Positions 36,197 through 44,844 of a stretch of 64,000 nucleotides of DNA are shown here, piece after piece. A program made the position numbers and the translations under genes. Source of the stretch: CAVRUH01 sp963822595. GTDB lineage: Bacteria > Chlamydiota > Chlamydiia > Chlamydiales > Waddliaceae. The stretch spans positions 124,001 to 188,000 of the forward strand of contig CAWGIG010000001.1 of assembly GCA_963822595.1 (NCBI GenBank), read 5' to 3'. Position 1 is the stretch's first letter, and each line of letters opens with the position of its first letter. The notes under the pieces are model-generated. The model did not search any database and was not told the DNA's origin. It saw only the letters and a program-made list of their open reading frames with translations.

Positions 36197-36339
36197 GAGT
36201 AAAACTCCAAGTTGTTTGACCGAACATACGAAATATTTTTTTTTCTAACAAGAAACTTGTTAAGTTTTTGGATGGAAATTTCTGGAAAAATAAAGTAGAT
36301 AAGCATAATTTCAGCACATAAATAACCGGGAGAACAATC

Positions 36340-37179
36340 ATGTCATCATCGTTGGAAAAAATTACTTATCGATCACTCCACCGTTTTCCTGAACTCACCG
36401 ATGATGATCGAAATTTAACATCTTCAAACCGTACTTTTGAAGATTATATTAATTATATTGATCCTAATGTATCTGATAATGATTCTATCACTCAGTTTAT
36501 TCAAAAAAGATATACGGAGATGGGTAGAAAAATCAAGGTACTCGATAGTGGCGCAGGACAAGGAGTTGCCTTACACACATTACTCAAATCAAAATGGGGT
36601 AAACTAATAAAAAAAGTAACGGGAGTATCAATCCATAGTTTTGATAACGTAAAAATATTTCTGACACGCCATAAAAACCGTATCGATTGGTATCTTGGCG
36701 ATTCTTTAAAAGTTCTCCCAAAGCTACCTGCTGAATATGATTTAATCACTGATATTTGGGGTAGTTACAATTATTCCATTGATAGAGTTAAACTTATAAA
36801 AGCCATCCATGGAGTATTAACAATCGGCGGTCGCGCTTACATAAAAACTTGCGGACGCAGCTATATTTATGTCGATGGAGAACGAGAGAAGTTGGAGCCT
36901 TATATCCATAAGGAATATCCTGAAACTTTTAAATTCGAATATGATATTTTGATAATCACTAAAACCTCGCAAAGATGTCCCCTCGGGGATTACGAGGCAG
37001 TTGAATCTGTATTTGAAAGTTCTATATCTCCTTCTTCTCACAGTATACGGGAACTCAAATTTGGAAATGCTTGGTATCCCAAAAAGATTGTCTTTGAAAG
37101 AGAAGAAAGCTCTACTTCACTGCGGCTGCTTGCAGGCCAACCCACCCAAAAGAAAGCAAAAATTCAAGACGAAAACTGA
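36340..37179 (+). CDS. SAM-dependent methyltransferase
   Basis: A 279-residue protein. KIKVLDSGAGQGVALHTLLK is the SAM-binding glycine loop and YDLITDIWGSYNYSID is motif IV-like, followed by a typical beta-hairpin (GVLTIGGRAYIKTCGR). The N- and C-terminal extensions are not recognised. The C-terminus is Lys/Gln rich. The substrate is unknown. It is convergent with the next gene across a long inverted repeat. Confidence 0.75.
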   Translation: MSSSLEKITYRSLHRFPELTDDDRNLTSSNRTFEDYINYIDPNVSDNDSITQFIQKRYTEMGRKIKVLDSGAGQGVALHTLLKSKWGKLIKKVTGVSIHSFDNVKIFLTRHKNRIDWYLGDSLKVLPKLPAEYDLITDIWGSYNYSIDRVKLIKAIHGVLTIGGRAYIKTCGRSYIYVDGEREKLEPYIHKEYPETFKFEYDILIITKTSQRCPLGDYEAVESVFESSISPSSHSIRELKFGNAWYPKKIVFEREESSTSLRLLAGQPTQKKAKIQDEN

Positions 37180-37200
37180 TTAAACGCGGGGGCGCAATTA

Positions 37201-37434
37201 GATGGGATGGACGACATTGCACATAGTCACAAAATAACAAGATAAGCAGGATCGCAAGCGGCAGGATTAAAAAAGGATAAGAAAAAAAAGAAAAAAAGAT
37301 AAGAAAGAAATCTTTTTGAAAGTAACTTCCAATTCATTGTTTTTTTCTTTCTTATCCTTTTTTAATCCTGCCGCTAGCGATCCTGCTTATCCTGTTATTT
37401 GTGTCTATGTGCAATGTCGTCCATGTCGTCCATT
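37201..37434. repeat. Long inverted repeat, copy 1 of a two-copy family, tipped by TGGAC repeats
   Basis: The left arm starts ATGGGATGGACGACATTGCA, then CATAGTCACAAAATAACA, and continues GATAAGCAGGATCGC. It pairs with the right arm ending CTATGTGCAATGTCGTCCAT. Inside are GGATAAG repeats and a central loop near AAGTAACTTCCAATTCATTG. Copy 2 is at 43510-43706. It separates two convergent genes. Confidence 0.9.
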
Positions 37435-37440
37435 AAATTT

Positions 37441-38634
37441 TTACAATTCTTTGATGAGTCTATTTAAAAGAGTCGGAGAGCGTTTTTCTAGATAAGGAAC
37501 AGCTGAGTGGCTGAGGATTTGCTTTTGCAAAGAGCTGATGATTTTAAGTTGCGTGGACGGATCGAGTTGAGTCCACTGTTTTTTCTGGAGCTCAGTTTGC
37601 AGTGCGTTGTCGTCGATTAATCGACTATTCATTCGATAAAATTCAGGATCGACTTTTCCGGTTTTAGGATCGACAACACAATCTATCCCCTTTTCTTGAT
37701 CGATAAGACCTTTGAGTTTTCCGGCAAAAGCTGGATCGGGTTGCCACTCAAGCTTGATATCATTCACTAGGTTTTGAATTTTTTCGACAGCTCTTTCGAA
37801 ACAACTTGTAACTAACCTACCATTGGCGGACTCATTCATTGCTTCAATGACCATGGGGCGCATTCGAGGCTCCATTTTCATATCCACTTCGTTGTCATCT
37901 CTTTTGATTCTATCTACCCGATTCATGCTCAGATAAAGAAACATCTGCACAATAAAGCCCTTCTGCACAGGGGCATTTGCGACCCCTCTAGCTTGCCGCT
38001 GAAATTGAGGCACGGCGCACATGTGCCCGCCATCAGTTTTATCTTTTTTAGAACCTTTACCTATTTGCAGCTGTGTTTCTGCAAGACTATATTCATAAGG
38101 AGTGTTATGCACTGCGACCAGCATCAGAAACAGAAGACCTAATCGATCTGTCATGTGGATCTGAAGAAGTGTGCTATATGGGGGAAGCTCGTCACCTACT
38201 AATGAGGACAAAATATCTGATTTGATTTTTATTCTTGTTTGTTTATCCCCTTGAGGCACGTGCTTCAAACGGAGGTATTTATGATCTTCCGGATTTATTT
38301 CTGCCCCTGCAAGCTCAATGAACTTCTCGCAATATTTCTGTGTGAGGTATTTTGGGAGTTTTGTTTTATCGGCTACTTGAATAACTTTTTGAACGACCAG
38401 ACGGACAACAACACGAAGACAGCGATCGTATAAAGGAGCAGTATTGGTATCTTTTGTTTTGGCGCTTTCGAAACAAACGACGAGTTTTGCTAGGACTTCT
38501 AACGCCAATTTACTGACTTCATTAGGATCCAAGACGGTAAACATGACACTTCGCCCGACTCGCGGCATGTCATTTATGCTGATTCTCCCTAGAGAGGTTT
38601 GAATATCGTATTTGTCTTGATCTGTAAATATCAT
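37441..38634 (-). CDS. Unassigned 397-aa protein
   Basis: I do not recognise this family. It is helical, charged, has no signal peptide and no membrane helix. A possible ordered core runs from about residue 90 to 300. No catalytic motif was found. It is a single gene, convergent with the methyltransferase and divergent from the RlmI-like gene. Possible cytosolic effector; low certainty. Confidence 0.65.
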   Translation of the reverse strand: MIFTDQDKYDIQTSLGRISINDMPRVGRSVMFTVLDPNEVSKLALEVLAKLVVCFESAKTKDTNTAPLYDRCLRVVVRLVVQKVIQVADKTKLPKYLTQKYCEKFIELAGAEINPEDHKYLRLKHVPQGDKQTRIKIKSDILSSLVGDELPPYSTLLQIHMTDRLGLLFLMLVAVHNTPYEYSLAETQLQIGKGSKKDKTDGGHMCAVPQFQRQARGVANAPVQKGFIVQMFLYLSMNRVDRIKRDDNEVDMKMEPRMRPMVIEAMNESANGRLVTSCFERAVEKIQNLVNDIKLEWQPDPAFAGKLKGLIDQEKGIDCVVDPKTGKVDPEFYRMNSRLIDDNALQTELQKKQWTQLDPSTQLKIISSLQKQILSHSAVPYLEKRSPTLLNRLIKEL

Positions 38635-38712
38635 GTAGAAATTCTAGCATTATGTTGATTAAATTTCAATAACATAGTAAGATAATTCAAAAAAATTTCA
38701 GGAACCCTACTA

Positions 38713-39888
38713 ATGAATAAAGATAATAAAATTATATTGAAACCAGGTAAAGAGAAAGCAATACGAAATCGGCACCATTGGATATTTTCCGGAGCCATTG
38801 CAACCCCACCCAGGGGAGGAAACGGGGATATTTTACCCGTTTACAGCAGTAAAGGGGAATTTTTAGGGCAAGCCTATTATAATGCAAAAGTAGCTATTTC
38901 AGGAAGAATGATCAGCTTTGATGAGTCCCCTTTTGAAGAAGCCATTAAAAAAAGCTTAAATAATGCATTAGCATTAAGAAAGCAGCTTTTTGATGAGAAA
39001 ACGACGAACTCCTATCGCCTAGTTAACGGCGAAGGAGACCACCTTCCAGGTCTGATTGTCGATCGTTATAACAAGACCCTTGTGATACAGATTTTGACCT
39101 TAGGCATGGAAAAGCTCCGTTCTTCGATTGTACAACATCTAATAGCAGCATTTAATCCCGAATCTATTTATGAAAAATCCAATCAAGGATCTCGGAAAGA
39201 AGAAGGATTACCTGGAGTAGAAGGATTTATTTTCGGCAAAGAAAATAATGAAGTCGAAATTTTAGAAAATGGGCTTAAATTTATTGTTTCGGTGAGAGAC
39301 GGTCAAAAAACGGGATTCTTTCTAGATCAACGGGAAATGCGAGAAAAAGTCAGGCAGTTATCGCGTGGAAAGAAGGTATTGAATTGTTTTTCTTATACCG
39401 GAGGATTTTCGGTGTATGCTTTAGCTGGCGGTGCACGTGCTGCGGATTCCGTTGACATCTCAGGAAAGGCGCTTGAAATGGCCGTCAAGAATGCCGAATT
39501 AAATGGATTTCCCCGAGAAAAACATCAAGCGATCGAAGCCGATGTTTTTACTTTTTTACGGGAGAAAGAACTCGATTATGATTTAGTGATATTAGATCCA
39601 CCGGCTTTTGCAAAAGGTAAAAAGGATATCATACCCGCTTGCAGAGGTTATAAGGACATCAATCGCGTGGCGATCAAAAAGATGAAGGCAGAATCGATAT
39701 TGATTACCTGTTCGTGCTCTGCCTATATTGATACCGCTTTATTCCAGCAAGTTGTCTTCCAAGCAGCCGCCGAGGCAGGCCGTCAGGTGCAAATTATAGG
39801 CAGGCATATCCTTGCAGCGGATCATCCTATCAATATTTTTCATCCCGAGACTGAATACCTAAAAAGTTTAATCCTTTATATTAATTAG
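38713..39888 (+). CDS. RlmI/RlmK-type rRNA large-subunit methyltransferase
   Basis: The 391-residue protein has an N-terminal PUA-like region (KPGKEKAIRNRHHWIFSGAI) and a linker VNGEGDHLPGLIVDRY. The SAM-binding domain is KVLNCFSYTGGFSVYALAGGAR, with catalytic YDLVILDPPAFAKGK. The DPPAFAK motif and ITCSCSAYI with the catalytic Cys pattern match the RlmI family, which makes m5C on 23S rRNA. Which position is modified here cannot be told. Confidence 0.88.
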   Translation: MNKDNKIILKPGKEKAIRNRHHWIFSGAIATPPRGGNGDILPVYSSKGEFLGQAYYNAKVAISGRMISFDESPFEEAIKKSLNNALALRKQLFDEKTTNSYRLVNGEGDHLPGLIVDRYNKTLVIQILTLGMEKLRSSIVQHLIAAFNPESIYEKSNQGSRKEEGLPGVEGFIFGKENNEVEILENGLKFIVSVRDGQKTGFFLDQREMREKVRQLSRGKKVLNCFSYTGGFSVYALAGGARAADSVDISGKALEMAVKNAELNGFPREKHQAIEADVFTFLREKELDYDLVILDPPAFAKGKKDIIPACRGYKDINRVAIKKMKAESILITCSCSAYIDTALFQQVVFQAAAEAGRQVQIIGRHILAADHPINIFHPETEYLKSLILYIN

Positions 39889-39907
39889 AAATTATTTGGA
39901 GGCTAGA

Positions 39908-40951
39908 ATGGCTGTTCAAAATTTGCTTGGATTTTATTTAGAAATACCGAATGAAAGTTCTGAGAACTGCGAGAGAAAAAGGCTCATTCATACCGATGTA
40001 GAATGGATAGCAGCTCGTTGGAAAGCAACGGCTGAAAAAGCTAACCGTCTTGAAATGTTAAGTTATGCTACGCGAGCCTCAGGGTTTGCAATCTGTGTTT
40101 TATCTGAGAATCTCCCCTTTACATTCATGGTTGGAATAGCTCTTTTAGTATCTTCGATTTGCCTAGGAAGATTATTTCACGATTTGACGCCGATAGCGGC
40201 GAAAGAACATGAGAACTGGAAAAAGCTATTACCCGAAAAACAAAAAGAACATGAACACAAAAAGATGATAGAGTTTGCTCGGGATTTCTACCTCTCTAGA
40301 GAAAAAGATGAATTAGTAACTAAATTTTTTGAGGAAAGCACCCTTTTTTTTCGAAATATACGCCACCATGAAAATCATTTATCCTTTTTCAATACTCTGA
40401 AAGAAAAATATGATATATTCATTAAAATTTTAGATGAAAGTTTTGAATTTATTGATATTGAGAATCGAGAGTATCGAAAGAGAGCCAATGAATATGAAAA
40501 AGAGATCATGACAGTCATCGAAAGGATCATCTCGGATGATAAAATGGCTAATGAAGTCAAATTTCCCTATACTGTGATGCGAGGACAAGTCAAACAGCGA
40601 ATTGAGCATGCAAAGAAATTACATCTAATCAGATTAAAGCGCATAATTAATAAACCAGCGGATGAATACAACAATTATCTTGCAGAATATATAACAAACT
40701 TTATCAAATCGATTAAAACTTTTTCTGAATTAAAAATTCCGGAAATGGAAGATTTCAAGGCTCCCGGACTCCTTCTTGAAGATCTTCCAGATGACTTCAG
40801 TTTTCCTACAGTTGGAAAAGATGGAAGATCTGAAACTTTAATTTCAGAAGCTAACAATTATGAATGGGACGAGAAATGGGATGATTCGTATCAAAAATGC
40901 GTGCAACATGTACTTTTGCTTGCGAATGGAGAGGCAAATGAGCGAAAATAG
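39908..40951 (+). CDS. Unassigned protein with a membrane hairpin
   Basis: I place the start at ATG 39908 because GGAGG lies 5-6 bp before it; an upstream TTG is less likely. Residues about 45-80 form two membrane helices (FAICVLSENLPFTFMVGIAL and VSSICLGRLF). The rest is a long, charged coiled-coil-rich region. This resembles inclusion-membrane (Inc) topology, a bilobed hydrophobic hairpin with large cytosolic tails. Chlamydial Inc proteins are type III effectors. The Inc assignment is inference only. It is followed 27 bp later by mutS. Confidence 0.7.
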   Translation: MAVQNLLGFYLEIPNESSENCERKRLIHTDVEWIAARWKATAEKANRLEMLSYATRASGFAICVLSENLPFTFMVGIALLVSSICLGRLFHDLTPIAAKEHENWKKLLPEKQKEHEHKKMIEFARDFYLSREKDELVTKFFEESTLFFRNIRHHENHLSFFNTLKEKYDIFIKILDESFEFIDIENREYRKRANEYEKEIMTVIERIISDDKMANEVKFPYTVMRGQVKQRIEHAKKLHLIRLKRIINKPADEYNNYLAEYITNFIKSIKTFSELKIPEMEDFKAPGLLLEDLPDDFSFPTVGKDGRSETLISEANNYEWDEKWDDSYQKCVQHVLLLANGEANERK

Positions 40952-40978
40952 AGCCTTAATTCAATAGAGAGAGAAAAA

Positions 40979-43504
40979 ATGAGTCCGGAACAAAAAACTA
41001 CTCCCATGATGGCCCAATGGCATGCCTGCAAAAAGACAGCTGGCGATGCCCTTTTGCTATTTCGTATGGGAGATTTCTATGAAGCCTTTTATGAAGATGC
41101 AGCCCGCATCTCTAAAGAACTTGATTTGACATTGACAACCCGCCAAGAAATCCCCATGGCCGGCATTCCCTTTCACACTTGCGATAATTACATCGACCAG
41201 CTGATCGCCAAAGGGCATCGGGTGGCCGTTGCTGAACAAACAAGCGATCCAAAAACATCGAAAGGACTCGTCAGCAGAGAAGTTGTACGTGTTGTAACGC
41301 CCGGAACGATCATCAATTCGTCTCTCCTATCAGATAATTCCAACAACTTTTTTGCTTCTGTGGTACAGGTTGGATCTGCTTTTGGATTTGCCTTCTTAGA
41401 TCTCACTACGGCTGATTTTCGAGTGATCGAATTTGACAAGGAGCATGATCTTTTAAATGAGATCGTTCGCCTTCGCCCAGCAGAATTTCTCGTCCCCAAA
41501 AAAATGTATGAGAAGCATCTGCCGCTATTTAATGAGATTAAACAGATTTATAACTGTCTTATTAACACCGAAGAAGACTGGCATTTTGATCACCAAATCG
41601 CTTACGATTTCTTGGTGCAGCACTTCCGTGTCCATTCCCTGGATGGATTTGGTTTGGGTGGAATGGTAGCAGCCATTAATGCTGCTGGAGGGCTCCTGAA
41701 GCATCTTGAGGAAACTTTATGCCTGCCCATCGGACACATTAGTGAGATCCACATCTATTCAACAAGCCAGTTCATGTCATTGGATCGAACGACCTTAAGA
41801 AATTTGGAATTGACACATTCTTTGCAGGATGGAAGTCGACGAAGCACCTTGGTAGAAATTCTTGATCAAACACAGACACCGATGGGAGCAAGACTGATTC
41901 ACCACTGGATCAAGCAGCCTCTATTTGACATCGGGAAAATAAGTTTGCGACAAGATGCTGTGGAGTCCTTTTGCAAAAAGGGACAAGTGCTGGATAGAGT
42001 GAGGTTGCTTTTAGATGGCGTGCGGGACATCGAACGTTTGATGATGAAAATTAGCTCCGGGTATGCCACGCCGCGAGATCTTGTTGCTTTGCGAAAGTCT
42101 TTTGAACCTTTATCTCACGTCAAGATAGCCTTGCAGGAAGTTGCAGCCCATTCCGAGTTATTGCGGGAGGAAGGAAACATTCTTGAGAATCTACCCGAAA
42201 TGACACAACTCATTGCAAGTGCCCTTGTGGATGAGCCACCCGTAAGAGTGAGCGATGGAAATATTATTCGAGAAGGTTATCACAAAGAACTAGATGAATT
42301 GAGAGAGCTTTCACGCGATAGCAAATCTTGGATAGCTCGATATCAGACAAATCTAAGGGAAGATTTAGGAATAAAGACCCTAAAAGTCGGCTACAACAGG
42401 ATGTTTGGATATTATATTGAAGTTAGCAAAGGTCAAGCCGACAAAATGCCCGCGACTTTTCATCGCCGTCAAACATTGGTGAACGGCGAACGTTTTATTT
42501 CTCCGGAATTGAAAGAGTACGAAGGGAAGGTGTTGACAGCTGAAGAAAGAATGGGGGGAATTGAAACCGAGCTATTTAATGCTATTCGTCAGGAAGTAGC
42601 GAAGTATGCCCCTCAAGTATTGCGCATTGCAAAGGCGCTTGCGCAAATCGATTGCCTGCATGCCTTTGCTGAGGCCGCCCGTCAATGCGGTTATGTTAGA
42701 CCCGTTGTCGATGAGAGCCAGGTGATTCATATTGAAGAAGGAAGGCATCCTGTCATTGAGAAGTCGCGTATCGGCGAAAAATTTATTCCTAACGATACGT
42801 TGCTTGATGAAGAGAATAATCGACTCTTGATTATCACCGGACCTAACATGGCCGGTAAATCGACGTACATTCGGCAAGTTGCTTTGATTACTATAATGGC
42901 ACAGATGGGATCTTTTGTTCCGGCAAAATCAGCTAGGATTGGACTTGTAGACAAGGTCTTTACCCGTATTGGCGCTAGCGATGATCTATCTCGTGGACAA
43001 TCGACATTCATGGTGGAGATGACAGAAACGGCCAATATTTTGAATAATGCGACATCACGCTCTTTGGTTATTTTGGATGAAATCGGAAGAGGGACAAGTA
43101 CTTATGATGGGATATCGATTGCTTGGTCGGTGGCAGAGTGTCTTTTGACCACTGAGGGGCGCATGGCAAAAACGTTGTTTGCCACACATTATTGGGAATT
43201 AACGAAGATGGAAGAGAAGATACCCGGAGCTGTTAACTACCATGTGGCAGTGCACGAGAGCCAAGACAACATCATTTTCTTAAGGCGCATTGTTAAAGGT
43301 GGGACGGACAAAAGTTACGGCATTCATGTGGGAAGGTTGGCAGGACTTCCGGCATCGGTTATTGAACGTGCGAAGGAAATCTTGGTGCATCTTGAAGAGA
43401 ACGCGAACCGCAAGGGTGTGTTTGAGCCTTCGAAACCGAAGCCACGACCCAGAGCGCAACCGAAGGAAAAAAGCAACGAATTCCAAATGACATTTTTTGG
43501 GTGA
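40979..43504 (+). CDS. mutS: DNA mismatch repair protein MutS
   Basis: The 841-residue protein is complete. The mismatch-binding domain has the Phe-x-Glu motif in FRMGDFYEAFYEDA. The ATPase has Walker A TGPNMAGKSTYIRQV near residue 620, and DLSRGQSTFMVEM and LVILDEIGRGTSTYDG follow. It recognises mismatches and starts repair; MutL is not in the window. Length is standard. A copy of the repeated inverted repeat lies just after the stop. Confidence 0.97.
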   Translation: MSPEQKTTPMMAQWHACKKTAGDALLLFRMGDFYEAFYEDAARISKELDLTLTTRQEIPMAGIPFHTCDNYIDQLIAKGHRVAVAEQTSDPKTSKGLVSREVVRVVTPGTIINSSLLSDNSNNFFASVVQVGSAFGFAFLDLTTADFRVIEFDKEHDLLNEIVRLRPAEFLVPKKMYEKHLPLFNEIKQIYNCLINTEEDWHFDHQIAYDFLVQHFRVHSLDGFGLGGMVAAINAAGGLLKHLEETLCLPIGHISEIHIYSTSQFMSLDRTTLRNLELTHSLQDGSRRSTLVEILDQTQTPMGARLIHHWIKQPLFDIGKISLRQDAVESFCKKGQVLDRVRLLLDGVRDIERLMMKISSGYATPRDLVALRKSFEPLSHVKIALQEVAAHSELLREEGNILENLPEMTQLIASALVDEPPVRVSDGNIIREGYHKELDELRELSRDSKSWIARYQTNLREDLGIKTLKVGYNRMFGYYIEVSKGQADKMPATFHRRQTLVNGERFISPELKEYEGKVLTAEERMGGIETELFNAIRQEVAKYAPQVLRIAKALAQIDCLHAFAEAARQCGYVRPVVDESQVIHIEEGRHPVIEKSRIGEKFIPNDTLLDEENNRLLIITGPNMAGKSTYIRQVALITIMAQMGSFVPAKSARIGLVDKVFTRIGASDDLSRGQSTFMVEMTETANILNNATSRSLVILDEIGRGTSTYDGISIAWSVAECLLTTEGRMAKTLFATHYWELTKMEEKIPGAVNYHVAVHESQDNIIFLRRIVKGGTDKSYGIHVGRLAGLPASVIERAKEILVHLEENANRKGVFEPSKPKPRPRAQPKEKSNEFQMTFFG

Positions 43505-43509
43505 AGGAG

Positions 43510-43706
43510 GCATAGACACAAAATAACAGGATAAGCAGGATCGCAAGCGGCAAGATTAAAAAAGGATAAGAAAAAAGGATAAGAAAAAAAGATAAGAAAG
43601 AAATCTTTTTGAAAGTAACTTCCAATTCATTGTTTTTTTCTTTCTTATCCTTTTTTAATCCTGCCGCTAGCGATCCTGCTTATCCTGTTATTTGTGTCTA
43701 TGTGCA
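43510..43706. repeat. Long inverted repeat, copy 2 of the two-copy family
   Basis: The arm GCATAGACACAAAATAACAG with GATAAGCAGGATCGC pairs with CCTGCTTATCCTG...GTCTATGTGC. Its middle and right half agree almost completely with copy 1 at 37201-37434, over about 120 bp. It lacks the TGGAC ends. The only mismatch pattern between arms (GCAAGCGGCAAGATT versus AATCCTGCCGCTAGC) is in the same place as in copy 1. It lies between mutS and a gene on the same strand. Confidence 0.9.
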
Positions 43707-43776
43707 TCCTCTTGAGATCATGCTTATCTTGTGAATGTTTGTTGCAAAAATTCGCTTACCATGATACTTTCGTTCC

Positions 43777-44499
43777 ATGCGAACGTTAATTGAACAGCCC
43801 CCTGCACATTTAACCAGCTATCATGATGATGTTGGTCTCGTCGCTCAATTCATCCTGCACGAAATCATCCAAAGCATCGAAGAAACACGACAAATCATGC
43901 GACTCCTCGAAAAATCTCCAAAAACACGCCCCAATATCGCCAAATCTATTAAATCCATCCTCCAATCCATGATTAAACTCAGCGGATCAAACGACACAGG
44001 TGGCATGCGCCTCTTCACCCGAAATTTCAACATCGGAACCCTCATCAGATTAAAAAATTATTGTGCTTTTTTAATCGGCAGAGTCGGGGGTGGCGACACT
44101 TCCCTCATGGAAGCCGCTGAAAGGAGCTGGATCTATTCTCTCCAAGCCCTAGACATCATCCATCATCTTAACAACCAAGTCTCCCCAACTCCCAAAGAAC
44201 TCATTTCCCTCGGGGGCCTCATCGAAAAAATGTCCCACTGCATCTTAAGCGTTGCCCAGGAAGTTTCGCAGCTCCTCGTCCAATTTCGACAAGATGAGAA
44301 TATTCTTTATTTTATTTTGCGTTTTCATACAGAACTCGATAGTCTATTTAGTGAAAATTTCTGTTTTCGGCTGTTTGAGAAAATGTACCCAAAAGGAAAG
44401 AATTCAGTTGAAACCTTCCTTTGCCGTAAGTATACTCAACGTGGATTTCAAGGGCATATCCCTGAAATTAAAAGACTTATTTCAGAAATATACGGTTAA
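43777..44499 (+). CDS. Unassigned helical protein upstream of priA
   Basis: The 240-residue protein is mainly helical with no signal peptide or membrane helix. I do not recognise it. It is 3 bp before the next gene, which overlaps priA by 4 bp, so the three form one operon. This suggests a replication- or division-related role; that is inference from position. Confidence 0.7.
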   Translation: MRTLIEQPPAHLTSYHDDVGLVAQFILHEIIQSIEETRQIMRLLEKSPKTRPNIAKSIKSILQSMIKLSGSNDTGGMRLFTRNFNIGTLIRLKNYCAFLIGRVGGGDTSLMEAAERSWIYSLQALDIIHHLNNQVSPTPKELISLGGLIEKMSHCILSVAQEVSQLLVQFRQDENILYFILRFHTELDSLFSENFCFRLFEKMYPKGKNSVETFLCRKYTQRGFQGHIPEIKRLISEIYG

Positions 44500-44502
44500 A
44501 AA

Positions 44503-44844
44503 ATGAAAGAACTCATCAAACTTACAAAAGAATTTCTTCAACAAGAGTACTCCTCCGGGGATTACGTTCTTGCCGATATGGAGACCTGTAACTATTTTCG
44601 AGATCATTTTAAAAAACAAATGTCCACGCAGCAGCCCATTCCGGCTTCGAAGCCGGTACTGAAACAGCCGATAGCCCCCATGGCACCTCCCGTTCCTAAG
44701 CAGCCTCTCCCGAAGCCTCCACCTGTTGCTAAAGTAGAGAAAACTCCGGTTAAACCCGTACTAACGATAGACCATTCAGAATTCAAAAAGATGTTAAGCG
44801 ACCACTTTCCAAACGTTACTATTATCGATCCTAGCCAACAATGA
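44503..44844 (+). CDS. Proline-rich 113-aa protein, co-translated with priA
   Basis: The middle is a Pro/Lys/Val-rich linker (KPVLKQPIAPMAPPVPKQ and PKPPPVAKVEKTP). The start looks folded (KELIKLTKEFLQQEYSSGDY). The stop overlaps the priA start (44841-44844). It could be a linker or adaptor protein. Not recognised. Confidence 0.7.
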   Translation: MKELIKLTKEFLQQEYSSGDYVLADMETCNYFRDHFKKQMSTQQPIPASKPVLKQPIAPMAPPVPKQPLPKPPPVAKVEKTPVKPVLTIDHSEFKKMLSDHFPNVTIIDPSQQ

